This document shows positions 26,000-34,880 of a stretch of 64,000 nucleotides of DNA, in pieces (positions within the stretch are counted from its first letter, which is position 1; every line of letters starts with the position of its first letter). The stretch spans positions 248,001 through 312,000 of the forward strand of contig NZ_JAJPDW010000003.1 in assembly GCF_021654035.1 (NCBI RefSeq), written 5' to 3'. The position numbers were made by a program, and so were the translations under genes. This DNA comes from Microbacterium aurantiacum (lineage in GTDB: Bacteria; Actinomycetota; Actinomycetes; Actinomycetales; Microbacteriaceae). The notes beneath the pieces are model-generated. The model saw only the letters and a program-made list of their open reading frames with translations, was not told where the DNA came from and ran no database searches.

Positions 26000-26644
26000 A
26001 TGACCCGACGTCGGATCGCGGTCATCTCGGCGGGGCTCTCCAGCCCGTCCTCGACCCGGTTGCTCGCCGATCGCCTGTCGGCGGCGACCGCCGCAGCGCT
26101 GACGGAGCGCGGGGTCGAGACGGAGGTCGAGGTGTTCGAGCTGCGCGACCTCGCCCACGAGATCACCGACAACCTCCTGACCGGATTCGCCCCGCCCGCG
26201 CTCGCCGCCGCCATTGAGGACGTCGTCTCCGCGGACGCCCTCATCGCCGTCACCCCGATCTTCTCCACGAGCTACTCGGGACTGTTCAAATCCTTCATCG
26301 ACGTCCTCGAACCCACTTCGCTCACCGGGAAGCCCGTACTTCTGGGCGCGAACGCCGGCACGCCCCGGCACTCGCTCGCCATCGACTACGCCATCCGGCC
26401 GCTGTTCGCCTACCTGCATGCCGAGCCCGTGTCGACAGGCGTGTTCGCGGCGTCGAGCGACTGGGGGGCGGATGCCGACACGGTGACTCCGCTCGGCGAC
26501 CGCATCGACCGGGGCGCGCGCGAGCTCGCCGACGCGATCGTCGGTCGGGCGCCCGCTGCGGCGGCGGATCCGTTCGACCCCGCCCACTACCTGGGCGAAG
26601 GGCGTTCGTTCGCGGATCTCCTCGGCGGCGGCAGCGGCTCCTGA
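26000..26644 (+). CDS. NAD(P)H-dependent FMN reductase (CE1759 type)
   Basis: A 214-residue flavodoxin-fold reductase. It shows the FMN phosphate loop ISAGLSSPSSTRLLADRL near residue 9, TPIFSTSYSGLFKSFIDVLEP near 86, and GANAGTPRHSLAIDYAIRPLFAYL. It would supply reduced flavin to the LLM monooxygenase encoded immediately upstream (stop 25998, start 26000). The short Gly/Ser-rich C-terminus is not conserved. The nearest characterised-looking relatives are the CE1759 subfamily found in actinobacteria. Confidence 0.88.
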   Translation: MTRRRIAVISAGLSSPSSTRLLADRLSAATAAALTERGVETEVEVFELRDLAHEITDNLLTGFAPPALAAAIEDVVSADALIAVTPIFSTSYSGLFKSFIDVLEPTSLTGKPVLLGANAGTPRHSLAIDYAIRPLFAYLHAEPVSTGVFAASSDWGADADTVTPLGDRIDRGARELADAIVGRAPAAAADPFDPAHYLGEGRSFADLLGGGSGS

Positions 26645-26732
26645 CGCCGGTGACCGAGCGGCTCCCGCTGACGCGACAGGTCGCGCCGGTGACGGCGCGC
26701 CGACGTGATCGGGACGATCGCGTGAACTCTCC

Positions 26733-26768
26733 GCGAGGGCGCGCGTTCCGCGGGACGCGCACCCTCGC
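26733..26768 (+). terminator. hairpin between the FMN reductase and glycosyltransferase genes
   Basis: A 13-bp stem with one G-U-type mismatch (26733-26745 with 26756-26768) and a 10-nt loop. It ends 18 nt before the GTG of the glycosyltransferase gene, so it could end the monooxygenase operon or mask the following start. Confidence 0.5.
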
Positions 26769-26786
26769 GCAGACCACTCTGGTGGT

Positions 26787-27989
26787 GTGAGAGTCGCACT
26801 GCTGGCAGAGTCCTTCCTCCCGCACATGAACGGCGTCACCGGGTCGGTGCTGCAGATCACGGCGCACCTCGAGCGCAGCGGTCACGAGGTCCTCGTGGTC
26901 GCGCCGGACGCCGGAACCCGAAGCGGCTCGCGCGTCGCTGCCGAGCCCCGCGGTCCCGGTGGCGCGACCGCGACGCGGCTGCGGTCCGTCGCCCTGCCGT
27001 CGTACCCCCAGGTGCGGGTCGTCGTCGCCGGACGGGGACGCCTCACCGGCATCCTCGGCGGGTTCGCGCCCCACGTCGTCCATCTCGCCTCGCCGTTCGT
27101 CCTCGGATGGCACGGCGTCTGCGTCGCGGACGCGCTGCGTCTGCCCGCGGTGGCCGTCTATCAGACCGACGTCATCGCCTACGCCCAGCGGTACGGCGTC
27201 GTCGGAGGAGCCGCGGTGGCGGCGGCCCACACGGCACGACTCCACCGGCGGGCGACCCTCACTCTCGCGCCGGGATCCGCGGCGGTCGACAGGCTCGAGC
27301 AGCTGGGAGTCGATCGCGTGCGCCGATGGGGACGCGGCGTCGATGGGGAGCGCTTCCACCCGGCGCGGCGAAGCGCGGCCTGGCGGGAGCGGACCGCGCC
27401 GGGGGAGGTGATCGTCGGCTACGCCGGGCGGCTCGCGCCCGAGAAGCAGGTGGAGGATCTGCGCGCGCTCGACGGGCTGCCGGGCGTGCGCGTCGTGGTC
27501 ATCGGCGATGGTCCCGCGCGTCCGACGCTCGAGCGCCTGCTCCCGCGCGCGGTCTTCACCGGCCATCTCGAGGGGACCGCTCTGGCCGAGGCGATGGCGA
27601 GCCTCGACGTCTTCGTCCACCCCGGCGAGAGCGAGACCTTCGGCCAGACGATCCAGGAGGCCCTCGCCAGCGGGGTTCCGGCCGTGGCCACCGGCACGGG
27701 CGGCCCCGTCGACCTGGTGCGCAGCAGCGTCGACGGGTGGCTCTACCGACCGGGAGACCTTGCCGACCTGCGGTCTCGGGTTGCGGATCTGGTCGGCGAC
27801 GCGTCGAAACGCGCCGCCTTCGCCGTCGCCGCGCGGGACGGCGTCAAGGACCGGACCTGGGCGGCGCTCGGCGACCAGCTCATGGCGCACTACGACGACG
27901 CACGCGCGCTGCGTGTTCTGGACGATGCGCGGGATGCCGGGCTGCGTCGCTCCGTGCTGTCCCGCGTCCGCGCCGCCGCGATGCGCTGA
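26787..27989 (+). CDS. GT4-family glycosyltransferase (mannosyltransferase-like)
   Basis: A 400-residue GT-B glycosyltransferase. The N-terminal acceptor domain opens RVALLAESFLPHMNGVTGSVLQITAHLERSGHEV. The C-terminal donor domain has GYAGRLAPEKQVEDL near residue 212 and the E-x7-E motif in PGESETFGQTIQEALASG. The pattern resembles actinobacterial MgtA/PimB-type alpha-mannosyltransferases acting on membrane glycolipids, so a GDP-mannose donor is possible but not proven. No membrane helix is seen. The GTG start at 26787 lacks a clear ribosome site. Confidence 0.86.
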   Translation: MRVALLAESFLPHMNGVTGSVLQITAHLERSGHEVLVVAPDAGTRSGSRVAAEPRGPGGATATRLRSVALPSYPQVRVVVAGRGRLTGILGGFAPHVVHLASPFVLGWHGVCVADALRLPAVAVYQTDVIAYAQRYGVVGGAAVAAAHTARLHRRATLTLAPGSAAVDRLEQLGVDRVRRWGRGVDGERFHPARRSAAWRERTAPGEVIVGYAGRLAPEKQVEDLRALDGLPGVRVVVIGDGPARPTLERLLPRAVFTGHLEGTALAEAMASLDVFVHPGESETFGQTIQEALASGVPAVATGTGGPVDLVRSSVDGWLYRPGDLADLRSRVADLVGDASKRAAFAVAARDGVKDRTWAALGDQLMAHYDDARALRVLDDARDAGLRRSVLSRVRAAAMR

Positions 27990-28022
27990 TCCCGCCGATG
28001 GGGCGGATCGGGCGCGCGCTGG

Positions 28023-28028
28023 TAGGAT
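28023..28028 (+). promoter_or_regulatory. pnp -10 element
   Basis: TAGGAT here would start transcription near 28035, giving pnp a leader of about 235 nt. Confidence 0.5.
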
Positions 28029-28079
28029 CGTCGAGGTTGCCCACGCGGCATCCGCTCAACTCCATATGAGCTCACGGAG

Positions 28080-28260
28080 CAGGCCGGCAGGAAGCTGGTC
28101 CCCTGTGGTGGTCTCCTCGTCGCGTTCGCGCCGGGTGGATTTCTACTGGTGGCCAGCGCTGGCGAGTCAGCGGGGGAGACCCGCACGCCGAGATCTGCCT
28201 GTTCCTGCTCCTTCGCACGATCTCGCGCGCGAAACGCGCGTGCGAGTCTAAACAAAGAAG
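28080..28260 (+). promoter_or_regulatory. structured pnp leader
   Basis: The untranslated region contains pairing blocks. GGTCTCC near 28110 pairs with GGAGACC near 28175. A hairpin lies just upstream of the ribosome site (CTCGCGCGCG, a short loop, then CGCGCGTGCGAG, about 28220-28246). In E. coli, pnp is autoregulated through a leader hairpin cut by RNase III; a comparable role here is inference. Confidence 0.4.
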
Positions 28261-28270
28261 GAGGGACCTC

Positions 28271-30526
28271 TTGGAAGGTCCGGAAATCACTTTCGCCGAA
28301 GCAGTCCTCGACAACGGACGCTTCGGAACCCGTACGGTCCGGTTCGAGACCGGCCGTCTGGCCCAGCAGGCGCAGGGCGCCGTTGCGGCGTACATCGACG
28401 AAGAGACGATGCTGCTGTCCGCCACCAGCGCGGGCAAGCACCCGCGGGAGGGCTTCGACTTCTTCCCGCTGACGGTGGATGTCGAAGAGCGCTCCTACGC
28501 CGCCGGCAAGATCCCCGGCTCGTTCTTCCGTCGTGAGGGTCGCCCCTCCACGGAGGCGATCCTGGTCTGCCGTCTGATCGACCGTCCGCTGCGCCCCTCG
28601 TTCGTCGAGGGCCTGCGGAACGAGGTGCAGATCGTCGTCACGGTGCTCTCGATCGCCCCGGGCGAGTTCTACGACGCCCTCGCCATCAACGCGGCGTCGC
28701 TGTCGACCCAGATCTCGGGTCTGCCGTTCTCCGGCCCCATCGCCGGTGTTCGTCTCGCGCTCATCCCGGGCCAGGGCGGCACCGAGGATCAGTGGATCGC
28801 CTTCCCCAAGGCGGAGCAGCTGCAGGAGGCCGTGTTCGACCTGATCGTCGCCGGCCGCGTTCTGCCCGACGGTGAAGTGGCCATCATGATGGTCGAGGCC
28901 GAGGCCACCGAGCACAGCTGGAACCTCATCAAGGCGGGCGCCACCAAGCCCAGCGAGGAGGTCGTCGCGCAGGGTCTGGAGGCCGCGAAGCCGTTCATCA
29001 AGCAGCTCGTGGAGGCTCAGAACTCGGTTGCGAGCTCCGCGGCGAAGGAGATCAAGGAGTTCCCGGTCTTCCTTCCCTACTCGCAGCAGACCTACGACTT
29101 CGTCGCGCACCGCGCGTACGACGCGCTGGTGCCGGTGTACCAGATCGCCGACAAGGTCGAACGCCAGAACGCCGACGACGAGATCAAGGAGCGCGTCAAG
29201 GCCGAGCTCCTCGCCGCCGTCGAAGCCGGTGAGCTGCCGGCGGTTGCGACCCTCGAGTTCAACGCCGCCTACAAGTCGGTGACGAAGACGATCGTCCGCG
29301 GTCGCATCCTCTCCGAGGGTGTCCGCATGGATGGACGCGGTCTCGCCGACATCCGTCCGCTGGATGCCGAGGTCCAGGTGATCCCGCGCGTGCACGGTTC
29401 GGCGATCTTCCAGCGCGGCGAGACCCAGATCCTCGGGGTCACGACGCTCAACATGCTGAAGATGGAGCAGCAGATCGACTCGCTGTCGCCCACGACCAGC
29501 AAGCGGTACATGCACCACTACAACTTCCCGCCCTACTCGACCGGTGAGACCGGCCGTGTGGGCAGCCCCAAGCGTCGCGAGATCGGGCACGGCTTCCTGG
29601 CCGAGCGCGCACTCGTGCCCGTGCTGCCCAGCCGCGAGGAGTTCCCGTACGCCATCCGCCAGGTCTCCGAGGCCCTCGGGTCGAACGGCTCGACCTCGAT
29701 GGGCTCGGTGTGCGCGTCCACCCTGTCGCTCCTGAACGCCGGTGTGCCGCTGCGCGCGCCCGTGGCCGGTATCGCGATGGGTCTGGTCACCGACGAGGTC
29801 GACGGACAGACGCGCTACGCCGCGCTGACCGACATCCTCGGCGCCGAGGACGCCCTCGGGGACATGGACTTCAAGGTCGCCGGCACCAGCGAGTTCGTCA
29901 CGGCGATCCAGCTGGACACCAAGCTCGACGGCATCCCCTCGAGTGTTCTGGCTGCGGCGCTGACGCAGGCCAAGGACGCCCGGATGACGATCCTCGACGT
30001 CCTCAACGCCGCGATCGACGGACCCGACGAGATGGCGCCGACCGCACCCCGTGTGATCAGCGTGCAGATCCCCGTCGACAAGATCGGCGAGCTGATCGGC
30101 CCCAAGGGCAAGACGATCAACGCGATCCAGGACGAGACCGGTGCGCAGATCTCGATCGAAGAGGACGGCACCGTCTACATCGGCGCCACCGACGGGCCCG
30201 CCGCGGAGGCCGCGCGCGCGCAGGTCAACGCCATCGCCAACCCGACCAACCCCGAGGTCGGCGAGCAGTTCCTGGGCACCGTGGTGAAGATCGCGACCTT
30301 CGGCGCGTTCATCTCCCTCCTGCCCGGCAAGGACGGTCTGCTGCACGTCAGCGAGGTCCGCAAGCTCGCCGGTGGCAAGCGCGTCGAGAACGTCGAGGAC
30401 GTGCTCGGCGTCGGCCAGAAGCTGCTCGTGCGCATCACCAAGATCGATGACCGCGGCAAGCTGTCGCTCGAGCCGGTGGTCGAAGAGGCCGCCGTCGACG
30501 GCGCGGAGACTCCCGCCGAGGCCTGA
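28271..30526 (+). CDS. pnp: polyribonucleotide nucleotidyltransferase (PNPase)
   Basis: A 751-residue phosphorolytic 3'-to-5' exoribonuclease. In actinobacteria it also makes 3' polynucleotide tails. Two RNase-PH-like domains (about 1-245 and 330-565) flank a helical linker; the second holds [14 protein letters not shown] and the active-site [21 protein letters not shown] domain with [19 protein letters not shown] (about 605-650) and an S1 domain (about 670-735) follow. The TTG start at 28271 has an AAGAAGGAGG site upstream. It is preceded by a long structured leader and followed by a strong terminator. Confidence 0.97.
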   Translation: MEGPEITFAEAVLDNGRFGTRTVRFETGRLAQQAQGAVAAYIDEETMLLSATSAGKHPREGFDFFPLTVDVEERSYAAGKIPGSFFRREGRPSTEAILVCRLIDRPLRPSFVEGLRNEVQIVVTVLSIAPGEFYDALAINAASLSTQISGLPFSGPIAGVRLALIPGQGGTEDQWIAFPKAEQLQEAVFDLIVAGRVLPDGEVAIMMVEAEATEHSWNLIKAGATKPSEEVVAQGLEAAKPFIKQLVEAQNSVASSAAKEIKEFPVFLPYSQQTYDFVAHRAYDALVPVYQIADKVERQNADDEIKERVKAELLAAVEAGELPAVATLEFNAAYKSVTKTIVRGRILSEGVRMDGRGLADIRPLDAEVQVIPRVHGSAIFQRGETQILGVTTLNMLKMEQQIDSLSPTTSKRYMHHYNFPPYSTGETGRVGSPKRREIGHGFLAERALVPVLPSREEFPYAIRQVSEALGSNGSTSMGSVCASTLSLLNAGVPLRAPVAGIAMGLVTDEVDGQTRYAALTDILGAEDALGDMDFKVAGTSEFVTAIQLDTKLDGIPSSVLAAALTQAKDARMTILDVLNAAIDGPDEMAPTAPRVISVQIPVDKIGELIGPKGKTINAIQDETGAQISIEEDGTVYIGATDGPAAEAARAQVNAIANPTNPEVGEQFLGTVVKIATFGAFISLLPGKDGLLHVSEVRKLAGGKRVENVEDVLGVGQKLLVRITKIDDRGKLSLEPVVEEAAVDGAETPAEA

Positions 30527-30537
30527 TCCTCCTCTCC

Positions 30538-30573
30538 ACGACGCCCGTCCCGCTCGCGCGGGGCGGGCGTCGT
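30538..30573 (+). terminator. pnp terminator
   Basis: A 16-bp stem with one wobble pair (30538-30553 with 30558-30573) closed by a TCGC tetraloop, 11 nt after the pnp stop. Confidence 0.8.
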
Positions 30574-30733
30574 GCGTGCGTCCGTGACCGAACCGTTATG
30601 CGATGTTCACGGACTGTCTGCCGCAATGGTCACCGATGTCGCACGGCTGGCCTACTCTCGAAGAACGCGCCGGGGGGCTGCGGACACGGTATCTGCGCAC
30701 CTGTCGCGGCTCGTCGTGAGGGGGTGGCAGCGG

Positions 30734-31765
30734 GTGCACACGCAATCGCACACGCACACCGAGTCCGCCCTGCGCGCATCGGCCGGAGCCGCGGCCTCGC
30801 ACCCGTCGGCGCCGATCCCCGTGCAGGGACCGCCGGTGGGATCCGCCGTGCGGGTGGCCCTCGGGGAGAGCGGTCTGTCGGTCTTCCCGCTCATCCTCGG
30901 CGGCGCCGAGTTCGGCTGGAACGTCGATCTGGAATCGAGCCACGACATCCTCGACGCGTACCTCCTGCGCGGGGGGAACGCCGTGCACACGTCGGATGCG
31001 TACTCCGCCGGTCGCAGCGAGCACATCATCGGCCAGTGGCTGCACTCGCGCGGCGTGCGCGACGACGTCGTCCTCACCGTCAAGGTCGGGGGGCACCCCG
31101 ACAACCCCGGTCTCGGGCCGGTGAGTCTCGTCCGCGCCGTCGAAGCATCCCTTGTGCGCCTGGACACCGACCGCATCGACGTGCTCACCCTCGACGCGAT
31201 GACCGACTCGGCGACGGCCCTCGAGGACACCCTCGCGACCGTCGAATGGCTGGTGGACTCCGGAAAGGTGCGCGCCATCGGCGCCGCCGGCTACACCGCC
31301 GCCCAGCTGGTCGAGGCGCGGATCCTCTCGTCTGCCGGCTACCCGCGTCTCACCGTCCTGGACGTGCCGTTCAACGTGCTCCGCCGTCACGAGTTCGACG
31401 CCGATCTCCGCCTCGTCGCCGGTGCCCAGGGGATGGCGGTCACTCCGAGCCATGCGCTGGAGCACGGCTTCCTCTCGGGGCGGCACCGCTCCCGTGTCCG
31501 CACCGGCCTGTCGGTGCGCGGCGCGCAGATGGCCGCGCACCTGAACCGGCGCGGTTCGCGCACGTTGCGCGCGCTGGACGAGGTCGGAGTCGAACTCGGT
31601 GTTCCCGATGCCGCGGTGGCGGTGGCGTGGCTGCTGGCCCAACGACTGGTGACGGCGCCGATCGTCAACGCCTACGCCCCGGCCCACGTCGAGGAGCTGG
31701 TGCAGGGTGTCGGGGTGCGATTGAGCCGGGCCCAGCTCGCCGAGATCGGACGGGCTTCGCAGTAG
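30734..31765 (+). CDS. aldo/keto reductase-family protein with altered catalytic tetrad
   Basis: About 343 residues with the AKR barrel pattern: FPLILGGAEFGWN near 51, HTSDAYSAGRSEHIIGQWL near 85, VVLTVKVGG near 112, and C-terminal VAVAWLLAQRLVTAPIVNAYAPAHVEEL. Of the Asp-Tyr-Lys-His tetrad, Tyr90 and Lys117 are present. The aspartate of DTAxxY is His85, and the position of the usual histidine is Asp154, so normal reductase chemistry is doubtful. The start is uncertain: the frame is open from 30572, and 30716 and 30734 are GTG candidates. The region before 30734 overlaps the pnp terminator and is unlikely to be coding. Confidence 0.75.
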   Translation: MHTQSHTHTESALRASAGAAASHPSAPIPVQGPPVGSAVRVALGESGLSVFPLILGGAEFGWNVDLESSHDILDAYLLRGGNAVHTSDAYSAGRSEHIIGQWLHSRGVRDDVVLTVKVGGHPDNPGLGPVSLVRAVEASLVRLDTDRIDVLTLDAMTDSATALEDTLATVEWLVDSGKVRAIGAAGYTAAQLVEARILSSAGYPRLTVLDVPFNVLRRHEFDADLRLVAGAQGMAVTPSHALEHGFLSGRHRSRVRTGLSVRGAQMAAHLNRRGSRTLRALDEVGVELGVPDAAVAVAWLLAQRLVTAPIVNAYAPAHVEELVQGVGVRLSRAQLAEIGRASQ

Positions 31766-31853
31766 CGGGGCGGGGGCGTGCGGCATCCGCGCGCTCTGAC
31801 ATAGGGTGGGAAGACGTGCCCGCGGGCACCGGATCCCCGACGAAGTGAGCAGC

Positions 31854-32456
31854 GTGACGCACTACATCTACCTCGTGCGGCACGGCGAACACCAGGACGC
31901 CGAGCACGGACTCATCGACGGACCCCTCTCTCCCCGCGGTCGACGGCAGGCCTCTCTCCTCGCGGACCGCCTATCGGGCGTCCCCTTCGACGCCGTGTGG
32001 CACTCGCCGCTCATGCGTGCGAGCCAGACGGCGGATGCCGTCGCCGAGCGCATGCCGTCGGTGTCTCCGCAGCCGTCGGCGCTGCTGTTCGACTGCATTC
32101 CGACGGGGATGACGCCCGAGACCCCGACGGTGTTCGAACCGTTCTTCGGCTCCATCACCGAAGCAGAGGTGGAAGCGGGCCGGGCGCAGATGGACGACGC
32201 CGTCAGCGCCTTCCTCGTGCGCCGTACCGAGGACGTGCACGAGCTTCTCATCACCCACAACTTCGTCATCGCGTGGTTCGTGCGCGAGGTCCTCCAAGCG
32301 CCCGAGTGGCGATGGATGACGCTCAACCAGGCCCACTGCGGCCTGACGGTGCTCGCCCAGAAGCAGGGACGCCCGTGGACCGTGCTGTCCCACAACGACA
32401 CCGCGCACCTGCCGGTGGAGATGCGCACCGGCCTCCCCGAGCCGTACGCCTTCTGA
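31854..32456 (+). CDS. histidine phosphatase (phosphoglycerate-mutase-like) family protein
   Basis: A 200-residue branch-1 histidine phosphatase. The phosphorylated histidine lies in YLVRHGEH near residue 10. The second catalytic histidine is in LITHNFVIAWFVREV near 140, and FDAVWHSPLMRASQTADAV supplies the conserved arginine region. The substrate is unknown; the family covers sugar phosphatases, phosphoglycerate mutases and protein phosphatases. A TAGGGT -10 element at 31802-31807 precedes it. GTG at 31845 is an alternative start in the same frame. It is 21 nt upstream of dapB, but dapB has its own leaderless-type promoter. Confidence 0.87.
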   Translation: MTHYIYLVRHGEHQDAEHGLIDGPLSPRGRRQASLLADRLSGVPFDAVWHSPLMRASQTADAVAERMPSVSPQPSALLFDCIPTGMTPETPTVFEPFFGSITEAEVEAGRAQMDDAVSAFLVRRTEDVHELLITHNFVIAWFVREVLQAPEWRWMTLNQAHCGLTVLAQKQGRPWTVLSHNDTAHLPVEMRTGLPEPYAF

Positions 32457-32464
32457 GCCCCGCC

Positions 32465-32470
32465 TAGGAT
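32465..32470 (+). promoter_or_regulatory. dapB -10 element (leaderless geometry)
   Basis: TAGGAT ends seven bases before the dapB ATG at 32478. Confidence 0.6.
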
Positions 32471-32477
32471 GGAGCGC

Positions 32478-33296
32478 ATGACGACGCGCGTGGCCATCGT
32501 GGGCGGCACCGGCAAACTCGGACGCATCATCTGCGACGTCCTCGCCGCCGAGGCGGACTACGACGTCGTGGCCGTGCTCACCTCCCGGTCGCCTCTCACG
32601 GACCTCGACGGAGCGGACCTCGTCATCGACGCGTCCGTCCCGGCGGTATCCATCGACGTCGTCCGCGCCGCGGCCGAGCGTGGGATCGACATCATCGTCG
32701 GCACCTCGGGCTGGTCGGCCGAGCGGATCGCCCTGGTCCGTCCGGCGATCCAGGCCTCGGGGATCGCCGCCCTCTTCGTCCCGAACTTCTCCCTCGGGTC
32801 GGTTCTCGGGTCGGCGCTCGCCGCCGCCGCCGCGCCCTTCTTCCCCTCGGTCGAGATCGTCGAAGCCCATCGCGAGACGAAGATCGATTCGCCGAGCGGC
32901 ACCGCGGTGCGCACGGCCGAGCTCATCGCTGCCGCGCGCCGGGAGGTCGGCCCGGTGGCGGCACCGCACGTGGACCAGCGCGCCCGCGGCCAGCAGGTCG
33001 CCAGCATCCCGGTGCATTCGCTGCGCCGTCCCGGGGTCGTCGCCCGCCAGGAGACGGTCCTGTCCGGTCCTGGGGAATCCCTCACGATCGTGCACGACAC
33101 CGTGGAGCCCGCACAGGCCTACGGGCCCGGCATCCGGCTCGCGCTCGGCGGCGTCCGCGACCTGCGAGGGGTGACGGTGGGTCTCGACAGCCTCATCGAC
33201 ATCGGCATCGGTCGCCCCGCTCCCGGCGACGTCGACGACGGCGGTGTTGACGACGGCGGCGCCCCCGGTCAAGTCGCCCGCGCCACGGGAGCATGA
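32478..33296 (+). CDS. dapB: 4-hydroxy-tetrahydrodipicolinate reductase
   Basis: A 272-residue NAD(P)H-dependent reductase of the lysine/diaminopimelate pathway. It acts on the product of DapA (encoded at 44109). The Rossmann opening is VAIVGGTGKLGRII. The signature EAHRETKIDSPSGTA near residue 133 keeps the catalytic histidine and lysine but has arginine in place of the usual second histidine. The last 25 residues, after SLIDIGIG, are a Gly/Asp/Ala-rich tail beyond normal family length. The tail overlaps the next gene by 4 nt. The ATG at 32478 fits the leaderless promoter. Confidence 0.95.
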   Translation: MTTRVAIVGGTGKLGRIICDVLAAEADYDVVAVLTSRSPLTDLDGADLVIDASVPAVSIDVVRAAAERGIDIIVGTSGWSAERIALVRPAIQASGIAALFVPNFSLGSVLGSALAAAAAPFFPSVEIVEAHRETKIDSPSGTAVRTAELIAAARREVGPVAAPHVDQRARGQQVASIPVHSLRRPGVVARQETVLSGPGESLTIVHDTVEPAQAYGPGIRLALGGVRDLRGVTVGLDSLIDIGIGRPAPGDVDDGGVDDGGAPGQVARATGA

Positions 33297-33742
33297 GCGC
33301 CCGGATCGGCGTGGCCGTCATGGCCGCCGCCCTCGCCCTCTACATCGTCCTCGTCGGTCAGCGCGCGGTCATCTTCCTCGCCAGCGGGGATCCGGTCGGG
33401 GTCGCGATGGGGGTCGCACTCATCGTGCTTCCGCTGATCGCGGTGTGGGCGCTCGGTCGAGAGCTCTGGTTCGGCGCTCGTGCACAGCGTCTCGGTCGTC
33501 TTCTGGAGGACGAGGACGCCCTTCCCGACGTCGACGTCGCCGTCCGTCCGAGCGGGCGCATCGTGCGCAGCGAGGGGGAGGTCCTCTTTCCGCAGTTCCG
33601 CGACGACGTCACCGCCCATCCCGATGACTGGCGCGCCTGGTATCGGCTCGGGCTCGCCTACGACGCCGCGGGCGACCGCCGCCGCGCACGGGAGGCAGTC
33701 CGCACGGCGATCCGGCTCCACAAGGGCGACGACGGCTCCTGA
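33293..33742 (+). CDS. membrane protein with TPR-like C-terminal segment
   Basis: A 149-residue protein with two N-terminal membrane helices (about 5-25 and 38-56) and a soluble tail. The tail ends in a single tetratricopeptide-like repeat (HPDDWRAWYRLGLAYDAAGDRRRAREAVRTAIRLH). It overlaps dapB by 4 nt (ATGA), indicating translational coupling. This type of gene often follows dapB in Microbacteriaceae, as far as I recall; function unknown. Confidence 0.75.
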   Translation: MSARIGVAVMAAALALYIVLVGQRAVIFLASGDPVGVAMGVALIVLPLIAVWALGRELWFGARAQRLGRLLEDEDALPDVDVAVRPSGRIVRSEGEVLFPQFRDDVTAHPDDWRAWYRLGLAYDAAGDRRRAREAVRTAIRLHKGDDGS

Positions 33743-33843
33743 TTCGCTCTCGATCGTGGACTCGGCATCCCACCGCCGGGGGAGTCCGGATACATCTCCG
33801 GATGGATGTCGCGCGAGACATGCGGCGGCTATCGTGGCCCGAG

Positions 33844-33849
33844 TACGGT
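33844..33849 (+). promoter_or_regulatory. -10 element of lipoprotein gene 1
   Basis: TACGGT gives a leader of about 25 nt with a GGAAAG ribosome site. An imperfect 12-nt tandem repeat (TCCGGATACATC, TCCGGATGGATG) lies upstream at 33785-33808 and could bind a regulator. Confidence 0.4.
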
Positions 33850-33877
33850 TCGCGCTCACACGGAAAGTCTCTCGCTC

Positions 33878-34843
33878 ATGCAGAAAACACGCGCTCACTC
33901 GGTGGCCGGCGCCGCTGCCCTCCTGCTGGTCCTGACCGGATGCACCGCGGCATCCGACGGCGAATCCGCGCAACAGGAATCGCCGCTCGGCGAGTACATG
34001 GCGGCGCTCTGGGGCGGCGACCTCAGCGAGGACGAGCAGGCTGCAATGTTCGAAGAGCAGAACCTCGAGCGCGAGGAGCTCATGGCCACGTGCATGAAGG
34101 AGCAGGGCTTCGACTACGCCCCCAACGTCGACACAGGTGCGTCTTACTCGTCCGGCGAGGAATGGCAGCCCGACGATCGCGAGTGGGTCGCGCAGTACGG
34201 GTACGGCATGGTCCGCTGGCCGGGGATGGACGAGCAGCCCGACGCCGAGGAGGTGTACGAGGATCCGAATCAGGAGTACGTCAACTCGCTCACCGCAACC
34301 GAGCAGACGGCCTTCTACGAAGCCCTCTACGGGCCGTCTGTTCCCGAGGAGGAGCTCGATGAGAACGGCTCTTACGAGTGGAACTGGGAGACCGCCGGCT
34401 GCTATGGCTGGGCGCAACACGAGATCGACGGCGACAACCCGCTGACGTCGGAGGAGTTCGCGCCTCTTATGGAGGAGATCAACCAGTTCTACACCGATCT
34501 GGATTCTGCGTCCGGAATGTCGGAGATCGATGCCGAGTGGGCCGCGTGCATGTCGGAGGCCGGACACGCAGGGTTCGCCCGTCAGAGCGAGGCCATGACG
34601 AGCATCAACGACGAGCTGAACGCCTATTACGAGAACCAGACCGAATGGGTGGAGGACGACCCCGCCCTCGACGAGCTGGCCGAGCGGGAGATCGAGCTCG
34701 CTCTCGCTGACCTGGACTGCCGCGAGAGCACGGACTATCGCGAGCGCCGACAGGAGGTCGTGGTCGCGCTCGAAGAGCAGTTCATCGCCGATCACCAGGT
34801 CGAGCTCGACGCGATGAAGGCCGCCGCGGAGCAGCGCTCCTGA
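33878..34843 (+). CDS. four-cysteine lipoprotein 1, paralogue of the gene at 38573
   Basis: A 321-residue exported lipoprotein: basic start, hydrophobic core and the lipobox LVLTGC with Cys22. The acidic mature part has four further cysteines: Cys72 in CMKEQGFDY, Cys175 in GCYGW, Cys224 in WAACM, and Cys281 in DLDCRES. All four are matched in the paralogue 4.7 kb downstream, along with YYEAL/FYEAL and EREIELALA-type segments. The C-terminus is predicted helical. No known domain is recognised. It lies 37 nt upstream of the membrane-fusion protein gene and probably belongs to that transporter system. Confidence 0.85.
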   Translation: MQKTRAHSVAGAAALLLVLTGCTAASDGESAQQESPLGEYMAALWGGDLSEDEQAAMFEEQNLEREELMATCMKEQGFDYAPNVDTGASYSSGEEWQPDDREWVAQYGYGMVRWPGMDEQPDAEEVYEDPNQEYVNSLTATEQTAFYEALYGPSVPEEELDENGSYEWNWETAGCYGWAQHEIDGDNPLTSEEFAPLMEEINQFYTDLDSASGMSEIDAEWAACMSEAGHAGFARQSEAMTSINDELNAYYENQTEWVEDDPALDELAEREIELALADLDCRESTDYRERRQEVVVALEEQFIADHQVELDAMKAAAEQRS

Positions 34844-34880
34844 TGTCCGGACGACGTCGCACGCCGGGGGACGAGGACCG

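Noticed and set aside
27890..30346. 818-codon minus-strand frame opposite pnp
   Set aside because: Low-complexity composition and complete antisense overlap with pnp, whose domains are unambiguous.
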